A stretch of DNA of 64,000 nucleotides from Pontibacter aydingkolensis. Lineage in GTDB: Bacteria > Bacteroidota > Bacteroidia > Cytophagales > Hymenobacteraceae. The notes below the pieces were generated by a model, which worked only from the letters and a program-made list of their open reading frames with translations, was not told the DNA's origin and ran no database searches. Shown here piece by piece: positions 53,989-62,190 of the stretch. The position numbers and the translations under genes were made by a program. How positions within the stretch are numbered: the stretch's first letter is position 1; every line of letters starts with the position of its first letter. Where the stretch lies: the NCBI RefSeq assembly GCF_019443125.1, contig NZ_JAHYXK010000017.1:29858-93857 (forward strand), read 5' to 3'.

Positions 53989-55332
53989 ATGGAACAAACT
54001 GATACCAAACTTAAACTAAGACATTATCCTCTCATAAAGGAACTTAGCCAGGAATCAAGGCAGGACATTTCGGAGCAGGCGATGCGCCGCCGCTGTATTG
54101 CGTTAAGCCTGCTGCAGGAATACCAGTGTCTGCCAAAGCGTCCAAGCCTGGTACCGAGTGCCGATGGCGCACTGGAGGGGCTGTTGCTTACTATTCCTGC
54201 TTATGCCGTTCTCGGCCCTAATAATCCGCTCTGGAATATTTACCAGGACCTTATCCTGAAACTTCCTGCTTACACCAAACTGCATATACTGGCACACGAG
54301 TCGGTTTGCAATCTGCTGGAGGAGTGGCTACAAAATCATAAAATGGAAAATCAGGCACTAGTACATACTGTACCGGATTCTATAAAGATGACAGTATGGG
54401 CTGAAGATGATTTTGAACTGGTGCAGGACAAGGCAGACAGCGTATTGTATATGGTGCAGCCTCACTCTAACAGAAGAACCGGCGACGAGAATGCAGCTTT
54501 TCATACAAGCAAGGTGTTTGAGTGGCCACGGGTGAAAGTGCCAGTATACTTTGAGGGAGGTAACATTCTAGTTGGCGATAATTTTTTCCTGATAGGGGCC
54601 GATTATGCTGTGGATACTTACCTGGATATGAACGGATCGATGGAGCCAGATGATATGAATCACCTGAGCAGAGCAATGTCGGAGCTGTATGGGAAATACC
54701 TGGATAGTGAGCGAAAGTTGTTCCTGGTAGGCAGTACTGTACAGATACCGTCTGTTAAAAAAGAGAAACTGGTAATAGAAGGAGAGGAGTGGACTGAAGA
54801 GTACTTCTCGCATAACTCGGAGGGTACGGTACAGCCCATTTTTCATATTGATATGTTTATTACCCTGGCTGGCCGTAACCAGGAGGGCAAATACCAGCTG
54901 CTTGTAGGAGACCCGCGCATGGCCGCCGAAATGCTGAAGAATGATTTCATGACAAGGTTGAACCCGGACGCCTTCGATGATATAGCTAACCTTTTATCAA
55001 AGCTTGGGTTTGACGTTATTCGTAATCCCCTACCGCTCGTGCACATTGATGATCCGGAGGTGAAGCTGCGTAAATGGTATTATGCTACTTACAACAATGC
55101 GCTGGTCGAGATAAAATCACCTGAGGCTAAAACTGTTTGGTTACCCACCTACGGCTACGGATGCTGGGAAGAGCTTAAGCGTACAGATGAAGAGAACAAA
55201 CGCATCTGGGAAAAGCTGGGCTTCAATGTAATTTACCTCGCAGATTTTCATCCATTTGTTGAGTTTTCAGGTTCTGTGCATTGCATTAAAAAATACGTTA
55301 GGCGCCAAGGCGTTAGTTATAAAAGGGAATAG
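53989..55332 (+). CDS. Guanidino-modifying-enzyme superfamily hydrolase (agmatine/arginine deiminase-like)
   Basis: A 447-residue protein with the pattern of the GME (amidinotransferase/deiminase) superfamily. YFEGGNILVGDNFFLIG lies at residues ~187-203, IFHIDMFITLAGRN at ~284-297 holds the catalytic His, and GSVHCIKKYVRR near the end holds the likely nucleophile Cys432. Agmatine deiminases end with a comparable G-x-HC motif. These enzymes act on the guanidino group of arginine-type substrates. It follows the membrane gene by 2 bp and a hairpin terminator lies 74 bp beyond its stop. Substrate unproven. Confidence 0.7.
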   Translation: MEQTDTKLKLRHYPLIKELSQESRQDISEQAMRRRCIALSLLQEYQCLPKRPSLVPSADGALEGLLLTIPAYAVLGPNNPLWNIYQDLILKLPAYTKLHILAHESVCNLLEEWLQNHKMENQALVHTVPDSIKMTVWAEDDFELVQDKADSVLYMVQPHSNRRTGDENAAFHTSKVFEWPRVKVPVYFEGGNILVGDNFFLIGADYAVDTYLDMNGSMEPDDMNHLSRAMSELYGKYLDSERKLFLVGSTVQIPSVKKEKLVIEGEEWTEEYFSHNSEGTVQPIFHIDMFITLAGRNQEGKYQLLVGDPRMAAEMLKNDFMTRLNPDAFDDIANLLSKLGFDVIRNPLPLVHIDDPEVKLRKWYYATYNNALVEIKSPEAKTVWLPTYGYGCWEELKRTDEENKRIWEKLGFNVIYLADFHPFVEFSGSVHCIKKYVRRQGVSYKRE

Positions 55333-55405
55333 TTGCTGCTATTACATTGGTAAGGGCCGATTATACTTGAAATCTAAATTAATGTCTTTTCATCCGGCTT
55401 TGTAG

Positions 55406-55432
55406 AGGCGCAATACTTTGCGCCTTTTTTTA
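55406..55432 (+). terminator. Rho-independent terminator closing the S51/GME cluster
   Basis: AGGCGCAA-TACT-TTGCGCCT followed by a run of T. Its core GTAGAGGCGCAATACTTTGCG matches the dispersed repeat seen at 22588-22610 and 22863-22884. Confidence 0.85.
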
Positions 55433-55449
55433 TTGCTTCACAAATTATT

Positions 55450-56472
55450 TTATACTTTCATCACCATCTCAGCCAGCAGTTGGTACGATCTTAGCCTTAC
55501 CTGGTGGTCATAAATATGTGATGCTACCATGATCTCATCTACCTGGGTGTCGTCTATAAAAGCCTGTAACTCTTCCTGAACCGTTTTGGGGCTGCCCACA
55601 AACGAATAACGTAGCATCTGCTGCACCGCATATTGCTCCGAGGCATCCCATAACCCTTCCATACTTTCTACCGGTGGTTTTTGAGGGTTAGCAGTGCCAC
55701 GAATCACGTTCAGGAAAGCCTGGTAAAGCGTAGTAACCATACGGCTGGCTTCAGCATCGGTGTCGGCGGTTACCACATTTATACAGGCCATGGCGTAGGG
55801 CTCTTTTAATGTATCAGAAGGGGTAAAGCTGTCGCGGTATACTTTTAGCGCTGCATGCAAGGCTGCCGGTGCAAAGTGGCTGGCAAAGGCATAAGGCAGT
55901 CCCATAAGTCCTGCCAGGTGCGCGCCAAAGGTGCTGGAGCCCAGTATCCAGATAGGTACGTTGGTGCCCTCTCCGGGTACCGCACGCACCCGCGCATTTG
56001 GCTGTACCGGACCTAGGTAGGTTCTCAGGTCCTGCACATGTTTCGGGAAGTCCTCTACCGATTCCATTAAATCTCTTCTGAGGGCTCTGGCTGTAAGCTG
56101 GTCTGTGCCCGGTGCGCGCCCTAAGCCTAAATCTATCCTGCCCGGGTAGAGCGTTTCGAGAGTGCCAAATTGCTCTGCAACAATTAAAGGGGCATGGTTT
56201 GGCAGCATAATCCCACCCGATCCGACTCTTATCGTTGATGTGCCCCCGGCAATGTATCCAATCAGTACAGAGGTGGCTGAGCTGGCAATGCCCTGCATGT
56301 TGTGGTGCTCTGCCAGCCAGTAGCGGTTGTAGCCCAGTTTCTCAACATACTGCGCCAGGTCAAGGCTGTTTGCAAAGGAGTTGGCTATTGTCTTGCCCTC
56401 GAGTATAGGTACCAGGTCAAGTACAGACAGTTTAATGTCAGATAGCTTTTTATTCTCTGTTGTATTGCTCAT
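55450..56472 (-). CDS. LLM-class flavin-dependent oxidoreductase (luciferase-like)
   Basis: A 340-residue bacterial-luciferase-like monooxygenase. Family landmarks are LSVLDLVPI near the start, [51 protein letters not shown] and [20 protein letters not shown]. This subgroup (MsnO8-like/YhbW-like) binds reduced FMN; the substrate is not predictable. Convergent with the GME gene. Confidence 0.92.
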   Translation of the reverse strand: MSNTTENKKLSDIKLSVLDLVPILEGKTIANSFANSLDLAQYVEKLGYNRYWLAEHHNMQGIASSATSVLIGYIAGGTSTIRVGSGGIMLPNHAPLIVAEQFGTLETLYPGRIDLGLGRAPGTDQLTARALRRDLMESVEDFPKHVQDLRTYLGPVQPNARVRAVPGEGTNVPIWILGSSTFGAHLAGLMGLPYAFASHFAPAALHAALKVYRDSFTPSDTLKEPYAMACINVVTADTDAEASRMVTTLYQAFLNVIRGTANPQKPPVESMEGLWDASEQYAVQQMLRYSFVGSPKTVQEELQAFIDDTQVDEIMVASHIYDHQVRLRSYQLLAEMVMKV

Positions 56473-56627
56473 GTTGTTTTAGAATCAAAATAAAGTACGA
56501 AACCTGTAATCAAGGAGTACATGAGTTTATACTTAACATTTAACTTGATGTTATACTTAAGACTTTTTGGGGATGGAGCAATTATACTTTAGTGGAATAT
56601 ATTTAACCAGCACAGATTCTGAAAAAC

Positions 56628-57200
56628 CTAACACTGGTAAAGCTTAAAATCCTCTACTTCCCGTACATGGCCAATCGGTAAATCGTTCAGGTGCGTATCA
56701 CCGATCCGTACCCGTACCAGGCGCAGGGTAGGGAAGCCAACAGCCGCCGTCATTTTGCGCACCTGCCTGAACTTACCTTCGGTTACTGTGATAGATACCC
56801 AACTGGTAGGGCCATGCCTGTCGTCGCGTATTTTGCGGCTGCGTTCTGCAAAGCCCGGTGCAGGCACTAAGCGACGTGCATTACAGGGCAGGGTTTTATA
56901 CTTTGCATCACCAGACCCAATTTCCACGCCCTGCTGCAGCAGCGCAATGGCTTCGTCGCTGATCAGGCCATCTACTTGTGCATAATATTCCTTCTCCACA
57001 TCCTTTCTGCGTACCAGTTCGCTCATTTTGCCATCTGTGGTGAGCAGCAGCAGCCCTTCGCTGTCTTCATCCAGGCGTCCAATAGACATCGTGTTTTCCG
57101 GAAAGTCATACAGTTCGCCGAGCAGCTTCTTTTTTTTATGGTTGCTTACAAACTGGCTGATATAGCCGTAGGGTTTATGAAGTATGTAATGCCTGTGCAT
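56628..57200 (-). CDS. Pseudouridine synthase, RsuA/RluB/RluE family
   Basis: A 190-residue catalytic-domain-only enzyme that modifies uridine in rRNA, most like RluE (23S U2457). The active-site motif GRLDEDSEGLLLLTTDG (catalytic Asp) is at residues ~41-57, with HKPYGYISQF near the start and GKFRQVRKMTAAVGFPTLRL later. There is no S4 domain, as in RluE. Monocistronic. Confidence 0.9.
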   Translation of the reverse strand: MHRHYILHKPYGYISQFVSNHKKKKLLGELYDFPENTMSIGRLDEDSEGLLLLTTDGKMSELVRRKDVEKEYYAQVDGLISDEAIALLQQGVEIGSGDAKYKTLPCNARRLVPAPGFAERSRKIRDDRHGPTSWVSITVTEGKFRQVRKMTAAVGFPTLRLVRVRIGDTHLNDLPIGHVREVEDFKLYQC

Positions 57201-57481
57201 TCTGAGTTATTTTAAATTGGGAGCAGGCCAGCCGGCATAGTTACAGATTTTTATGGCGAACCTTAAAGTTTACTGTACTGTAGGTACAAATGTCCGGCTT
57301 TGTGAGGCAAACGCCAAACGAATGCTGCTTCTTTACTGGCAAATTTACTTTTACAGAGAGATGTAACTGTCAGTTGATGTCCCGCACATTAGCTTGTAGC
57401 TCAAACACAAATCATAAACTTGCAGCTGTATTTATACTTACGCACCTTAACTAGGGAGCAAGCCACTTTCTGTTTATATCA

Positions 57482-57604
57482 ATGGCCGGATGTAACCTTA
57501 CTTTATTATATCTCTGGAAACGCAACCTCTGGATCAAAGTCATCGCCCACTTCCTGGTCGATTTTATCTCCTTTATGCTGACACCCTATCTGCTGGCAAA
57601 GTAA
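57482..57604 (+). CDS. Candidate small membrane peptide (40 residues)
   Basis: MAGCNLTLLYLWKRNLWIKV followed by IAHFLVDFISFMLTPYLLAK: a basic, aromatic N-part and a hydrophobic helix, like small membrane-active or stabilising peptides. It lies upstream of a hairpin terminator that would also serve plus-strand transcription. No clear ribosome-binding site. No family recognised, so this is a suggestion only. Confidence 0.3.
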   Translation: MAGCNLTLLYLWKRNLWIKVIAHFLVDFISFMLTPYLLAK

Positions 57605-57651
57605 GATATAGCCTTACTGCCTTATGCCGGACGAACCATGGCCTTAAACCA

Positions 57652-57687
57652 AAAAGGGGAAAGCATACTCAAATGCTTTCCCCTTTT
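57652..57687. terminator. Strong hairpin terminator
   Basis: A 15-bp perfect stem, AAAAGGGGAAAGCAT / ATGCTTTCCCCTTTT, with a 6-nt loop, 20 bp after the stop of the minus-strand membrane protein gene. A/T tracts on both sides allow bidirectional use. Confidence 0.9.
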
Positions 57688-57707
57688 GCTAAATTATTTA
57701 TACAGCC

Positions 57708-58142
57708 TTAGTTACCTGGCCATGCGTGCCACGGAAGGCGGCTAAGTATAAGTATAAGTGCTATACCATAGAAAATAGCGATACTCTTAAAGCCATTGCC
57801 GGTTCCTACCATACGCTTAGCCCTGGAGTAGCCAATGGTAATCAGTACAACAGCAATGATCATCATAAGCGGATGCTCCAGCACATAAAGCCTTGAAATG
57901 GAGTTCTTCATAAAACCTTCTGTTGCGCTGGCAATGCCAAGCGGCGAAACAAAGTATAAAATGATGCCTAGTACCCACTGTAAGTGTGCCGGAATCAAAC
58001 CTAGTAAACCTAGTTTTCTGTCTTTGTCGGTAAAGGGTTTATTGCCGAACCAGCCTGCCAGCGCCACAATTACGCTGATAAGAACTCCTGCCAGTACCAA
58101 GTAGGACATGTAAGAGTGTAAATGCTGTAAACCTGTATCCAT
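57708..58142 (-). CDS. Four-helix membrane protein of unknown function
   Basis: A 144-residue protein with four hydrophobic helices (about 13-30, 44-66, 85-103, 120-136). Histidines stand at helix ends (HLHSYMSYLVLAG, HLQWVLGIILYF, LEHPLMMIIAVV), a spacing that could hold a haem, but that is a guess. Similar Bacteroidota proteins are uncharacterised. Monocistronic, with its own terminator. Confidence 0.75.
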   Translation of the reverse strand: MDTGLQHLHSYMSYLVLAGVLISVIVALAGWFGNKPFTDKDRKLGLLGLIPAHLQWVLGIILYFVSPLGIASATEGFMKNSISRLYVLEHPLMMIIAVVLITIGYSRAKRMVGTGNGFKSIAIFYGIALILILSRLPWHAWPGN

Positions 58143-58258
58143 GTTTTCGTTTAATTAGTGTCGGGTGTAAAGGTATAAATATTCGGTAAAATCTACTCAT
58201 TGCACCCCTTTACTTGGGCACTCCCAATAATTTCTCTTATAATGCAGGTGGTGCTTTA

Positions 58259-58702
58259 TTAATTTTCTTCAAAAAGCCATTCCAAAGCAGCCTCTTCGCT
58301 CAGGAATACTTCAAACTGTGTGGTTACCTGTATGTTCTTTAACTGCTCTATGCTGGTGTAAATGCGTGAGACATCCATTAAAGCGATTGACTCTTTAGTA
58401 CTTAACCGGGCAAACTTTTTTACTGATGTAGAGCCAAGATACGGTGCCATATACTGGATGAGCCAGTTTTGATCAGAAAATTCGAGGTAATGTATGGCAC
58501 GGGCATCGCTTAGCCAGTATGATGTTTTATACTCAATGGTGAGGTTTACCAGCTCCATAAACAAAGACCGGAATACGTCGCTGGAAGGATGTTTTGCCCA
58601 TTTTACGTATATAAAATGCTGTTGCTCACTTATATCCGCCCGAACATACTCATTCTGATAGACTGTTTGCAAAGGAAAATTCAGGTAAGGAGTAGTATTC
58701 AT
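58259..58702 (-). CDS. STAS/SpoIIAA-like protein (paralogue 3 of 3)
   Basis: A 147-residue protein from ATG 58702 (MNTTPYLNFPLQTVYQNEYV); the longer frame needs a TTG start. It shares with the gene at 40942 a plan of FIYVKWAKHPSSDVFRSLFM, then YWLSDARAIHYLEFSDQNWL, then VFLSEEAALEWLFEEN. The final EEAALEWLF closely matches KEEALEWLF of that gene. Function unknown. Confidence 0.65.
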   Translation of the reverse strand: MNTTPYLNFPLQTVYQNEYVRADISEQQHFIYVKWAKHPSSDVFRSLFMELVNLTIEYKTSYWLSDARAIHYLEFSDQNWLIQYMAPYLGSTSVKKFARLSTKESIALMDVSRIYTSIEQLKNIQVTTQFEVFLSEEAALEWLFEEN

Positions 58703-58982
58703 TGGATATGCGGTTACGCACAAAATTATAACCGTAAAAGATCAAATTCAACTTTACCTGAAAGTATAGATCATAAATCCTACTTACAGTCTTGTGCTAA
58801 ATTATCTTTTTCGAGGGTGTTAACTCCACAGTAAGTCAATACCCAGTAGTTTGTTGGCTGTTACAGTTATTTATTTGTTTAGTCTTATTCTAAATTTCTC
58901 CAAAGCGTACTATCACCGCAACCTGGCAACTGTGTTTGCGAGTATAGGTAAGTAAAGATTGTTGAACCTAAACATTTATACT

Positions 58983-59219
58983 ATGGAAGCTACATGTAAT
59001 CACTGCACCCATTGGGAGCAGGATCAAAATAAAGTACAGCTGCAAAGCAAAGATTTTGGCGTTTGTGATGAATTAACTGGCCAACATGCAATGGAACCAT
59101 CTTATGTGTTACCGCTGGTGCACGAAGGAGTAGAGGATAAAAAGCCACGCCAGTTCGAAATGATAACAGGAGCTCAGTTTGGCTGCAATCATTTCAGCGA
59201 GCGTAAAAGATGGGTATAA
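58983..59219 (+). CDS. Small cysteine-containing protein (78 residues)
   Basis: Start at ATG 58983 (MEATCNHCTHWEQDQNKVQL); a TTG extension to 58959 is unlikely. Cys pairs CNHCTHW near the start and single Cys in GVCDELTG and FGCNHFSE suggest a zinc site of the C2-C-C or Cys/His type. This is a recurrent small-protein pattern (WxxxxxxxGxC..) in Bacteroidota, but I know no function. Plus strand, isolated. Confidence 0.6.
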   Translation: MEATCNHCTHWEQDQNKVQLQSKDFGVCDELTGQHAMEPSYVLPLVHEGVEDKKPRQFEMITGAQFGCNHFSERKRWV

Positions 59220-59259
59220 GCAAATGAGATTCTTAAAATTATAAACAAAAGCTGCATTT

Positions 59260-59808
59260 CTAATCCAATGCAGCTTTTGTAGCTTTTAGCTCATTGCTAT
59301 AGCCATTTTCTTGCAACCCTGTTACCTTACTGCGCCTTTCAAGCAGCACTGTATCGCGCCAGACACCATGCAGTTCGGCTATTTTCTCGCGGTACCCAAT
59401 CTCCCGGAAGCCATACTTTTTCTGCAGTTTTACACTTGCTACGTTCTCCGGGAAAGTGGAGGAGTGTAGGGTCCAGATGCCATTGACTTCACTCTCAGGT
59501 ATAAGCCGCTGCATTAGTTCATCTCCAACACCTTTGCCCCGGTAAGCCGCTGCAATGTAAATACTGAACTCAGCCACACCCCGGTAGCACTGCCTTACCG
59601 ACACCGGCGAAAGGGCCACCCAGCCAGCCACTACCGTTCCATCCACTGCAACTAAACGGCTGTGTTGGTGGTGACCACGATCCCATTGCTCCCAGGTAGG
59701 GACATCAGTGTTAAAGGTTGCCTGCCCTGTTTCCAGTCCTTCTTTATAAATCTGCAGTACAGCCCCGGCATGTTCAGGCAGCAATGGAGCTATTGTAATC
59801 TCGTTCAT
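59260..59808 (-). CDS. GNAT acetyltransferase (phosphinothricin acetyltransferase-like)
   Basis: A 182-residue N-acetyltransferase. The acetyl-CoA site is seen in IYIAAAYRGKGVGDELMQRL, with YKEGLETGQATFNTDVPTWEQW near the start and ENVASVKLQKKYGFREIGYR. This wording is close to the phosphinothricin/methionine-sulfone acetyltransferase group. The frame opens at 59862 in a non-family extension; Met at 59808 (MNEITIAPLLPEHAG) is the natural start and removes an overlap with the next gene. Confidence 0.9.
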   Translation of the reverse strand: MNEITIAPLLPEHAGAVLQIYKEGLETGQATFNTDVPTWEQWDRGHHQHSRLVAVDGTVVAGWVALSPVSVRQCYRGVAEFSIYIAAAYRGKGVGDELMQRLIPESEVNGIWTLHSSTFPENVASVKLQKKYGFREIGYREKIAELHGVWRDTVLLERRSKVTGLQENGYSNELKATKAALD

Positions 59809-59836
59809 CAAGTATAAATGTTTTAGAAAGTATAAG

Positions 59837-60247
59837 TTACTTAGCTTCTTTTCGCAAGGCAATAACGGTGCAGCAGGTTTTGTGTATAGCGTCCAGTTTA
59901 TCGGAGTAAATAGATGGCCTGCGCAGGTAAGTGGAGATGAAAACCAGCGTAAGTACGGTTACCGGCTGATACAGGTACTGCGGCGCATGCAGGTCTGTGG
60001 CAATGGCGCCGCCAAAGTAGCTGCACAGCAGCACAAAGCCAAGGCCAATGGTACGAGGGTGCAGGTACAGCACAAATGCTACAAGTTCTACCAAACCAAA
60101 AAGGCGGCCGTATCCCGCAATTTCCAATACCTCAAACTTTGCTTCTATGTAAGGTATAAACAACAGCTTTGTTATCGTGCTTAATGCGAGCAGGAGGTAG
60201 GTTACAGCCACAATGGCTGTAACCCAGGATCTGTTTACCGTTAACAT
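59837..60247 (-). CDS. DoxX-like small membrane protein
   Basis: A 136-residue four-helix membrane protein. ITKLLFIPYIEAKFEVLEIAGYGRLFGLVELVAFVLYL-type sequence and the loop YFGGAIATDLHAPQYLYQP are typical of DoxX-like family proteins. No catalytic motif. 5 bp after the stop of the acid phosphatase gene (upstream on this strand) and 28 bp before the GNAT gene, so the three may be one operon. Confidence 0.8.
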   Translation of the reverse strand: MLTVNRSWVTAIVAVTYLLLALSTITKLLFIPYIEAKFEVLEIAGYGRLFGLVELVAFVLYLHPRTIGLGFVLLCSYFGGAIATDLHAPQYLYQPVTVLTLVFISTYLRRPSIYSDKLDAIHKTCCTVIALRKEAK

Positions 60248-60252
60248 CGCTA

Positions 60253-61314
60253 TTAGTTCACTGATGATAATTTGTTAGCTGCCATTGCCTTATGGATTTC
60301 AGCTTTCATGGCTTCCAGGTCAGCCTTGAACTTTTTGTTTTTCAGCAGCTGCGTTACAAACTGTTCAGCAAACTCACGGCCAGCCTCGGAGTCGCTTGGG
60401 TAATGCACACCGCGTATCTCTCTAGAAAAAGCCATGTCGTAGGCGTTGGCCAGGAAGGCATCTTTATAGGCTGGCAGCAGGTGGCTCAGCAGGTAAGCAT
60501 GCACATGCGAAGCAGAAGAGTGGCCGCTAGGGTAAGAGGCGTGCCCTGGTGCTTCCAGGTTTTGCAGCGCTGGCTCCAGGTGATAAGGGCGGGCACGGTT
60601 AAACTGCGCCTTTAACGAGAAAAAGTAAAAGGTGGCATCCTGTATCACATTCTGTAGTACACGGCTTGTAACGGGCAACTGTTGCGGGGTAAACCACGGA
60701 CCCAGGTTTCGCCCCACATAAAACAGGCTGTTTACGTTGCGGCTGTAATCTGCCTCGTTGGGATTTACGGTATAAGGGTCGTAGTATACGATGGCCATGG
60801 TATCAGTAAGGGCTGCATCAGCTGCTGTGCGTTTCTGCTGCAGTTCGAGCAGAAAATCTAGTTCCTGGCGGGTTTGCTCGGAGCTGTTGGCCGGATAGGG
60901 TTTTATTTTAAAGGTATTTACAGGCATGTCTAGGTATACCGTTCGCATTTTCAGATAGGCACCTCTTCTGAATTCCTTTTCCGGAAACACTATACTTTCC
61001 AGTTCACCGCCTTTCGCAATTGGGTTGCCGATGCTGATGATTTTGTAATGATCTGTTGCTGGTGAAATGGATTTATACTTTATACTTTTCTGCTGGCTTG
61101 TTTGTGCCTGTGCCGTAAGACCAGCCAGCATGAAAATACCAATCAACAAAGTATAAACAACTGACATTTTAGATTTTGGCTGCTCGTTTTTGTTTTTGCA
61201 GCTGGTGCAGGTCTTGTTCTGCTTTGCTGTTTCAGCTAGTTTATGCTGTGCTTCTTTGTATGCAAGTTCCTGCTTTACCTGAGTTGGCGTTGCGTAAATG
61301 TACATCGGTTCCAT
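60253..61314 (-). CDS. Class A acid phosphatase (PAP2 superfamily), exported
   Basis: Vanadium-peroxidase/PAP2-fold phosphatase with all three signature blocks: KAQFNRARP (Kx6RP), YPSGHSS (PSGH) and SREIRGVHYPSD (SRx5HxxxD). It is probably periplasmic and hydrolyses phosphomonoesters. The frame gives 353 residues from 61314, but a Sec signal (VYTLLIGIFMLAGLTAQAQ) begins only at Met50 (61167). The 49-residue extension is charged and holds CTSC. I keep the long form but the short start gives a cleaner exported protein. Confidence 0.85.
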   Translation of the reverse strand: MEPMYIYATPTQVKQELAYKEAQHKLAETAKQNKTCTSCKNKNEQPKSKMSVVYTLLIGIFMLAGLTAQAQTSQQKSIKYKSISPATDHYKIISIGNPIAKGGELESIVFPEKEFRRGAYLKMRTVYLDMPVNTFKIKPYPANSSEQTRQELDFLLELQQKRTAADAALTDTMAIVYYDPYTVNPNEADYSRNVNSLFYVGRNLGPWFTPQQLPVTSRVLQNVIQDATFYFFSLKAQFNRARPYHLEPALQNLEAPGHASYPSGHSSASHVHAYLLSHLLPAYKDAFLANAYDMAFSREIRGVHYPSDSEAGREFAEQFVTQLLKNKKFKADLEAMKAEIHKAMAANKLSSVN

Positions 61315-61574
61315 AGTATTTCTTTTTTTAGTGTTTTGAATCTCTTTTCGGAATGATGACGGAGTGTAGACGCAAAAGACGCAGGCTCTTCTTAAAATAT
61401 TTTAAAAGTATAGTGTGGGTTTGTAACCGCGAAGGCCGCAAAGATTTACGCAAAGAGCTTGATGATATATGTTTACAGTAGAGTTATCTGTAAGGGAAAG
61501 TTTAAGGAAGAATTCAAATCCTAAGTAGTGCCGTATAAGGAATTGATATTTTCCGGAATCTTAAACCTGTTACC
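61315..61574. promoter_or_regulatory. Divergent promoter region with GCAAAG-type repeat
   Basis: 260 bp between two outward-reading genes. Contains CGCGAAGGCCGCAAAGATTTACGCAAAGAG (61429-61458), a periodic element resembling the CGCTAAG set at 29350. No promoter boxes assigned with confidence. Confidence 0.4.
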
Positions 61575-62180
61575 ATGAAAAAGTTATTAGCTCTTACACT
61601 ACTGCTGATGGCAGGCCTGAACACGCAAGCACAAACAAGTATACCATCAGCAGAAAGTCAAATAAGAAGTGCAGTGCTGGCTGCACCAGCCGATAAACAG
61701 GCGGGTGCCACTATACTTGGCTATAACCAGAAAGCTGAGTTGGTAACTTTACGCAAAGGCACGAACGAATTGGTATGCCTGGCCGACGACCCAAATCAGA
61801 AAGGTTTTTCTGTAGCCTGTTATCACCGCGACCTGGAGCCATTTATGGCGCGGGGGCGGGAGCTTCGCAAAGCCGGGAAGGTTTCTAAGGAAATTTTTGA
61901 TGCCCGGGAGCAGGAAGCCAAAAGCGGAAAGCTGAAAATGCCAAAGCAACCTACATCACTTTTTGTGTATACTGCCCCCGACGAAAATTATAACCGCAGC
62001 ACCGGCGAGGTGAAAGATGGTTACCTGCGCTATGTCGTGTACATTCCGTATGCAACCTCAGAAAGCACCGGCCTGCCGCTGAAACCAGATGGCCCGGCCA
62101 TGCCCTGGATCATGGACCCTGGCACACATGCCGCACATATCATGATCACACCAGCACCTCCGGCTAAGAAAGTAAAATAA
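61575..62180 (+). CDS. Secreted protein of unknown function
   Basis: A 201-residue protein with a clear Sec signal (MKKLLALTLLLMAGLNTQAQ). The mature part has a conserved-looking C-terminal segment (YLRYVVYIPYATSESTGLPL, GPAMPWIMDPGTHAAHIMI) and two cysteines (LVCLAD, VACYHRD) that may form a disulfide. I do not recognise the family. Convergent with the DUF72 gene, 10 bp apart. Confidence 0.7.
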   Translation: MKKLLALTLLLMAGLNTQAQTSIPSAESQIRSAVLAAPADKQAGATILGYNQKAELVTLRKGTNELVCLADDPNQKGFSVACYHRDLEPFMARGRELRKAGKVSKEIFDAREQEAKSGKLKMPKQPTSLFVYTAPDENYNRSTGEVKDGYLRYVVYIPYATSESTGLPLKPDGPAMPWIMDPGTHAAHIMITPAPPAKKVK

Positions 62181-62190
62181 AAATTATACT

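Larger units (their letters stand above)
57201..57707. other. 507-bp intergenic region with a candidate small ORF and a terminator
   Basis: The region between two minus-strand genes holds a small plus-strand frame (57482-57604) and a strong hairpin (57652-57687), listed separately. The remainder shows no gene-like sequence; stops are frequent and a few TATACTT motifs occur. Confidence 0.6.
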
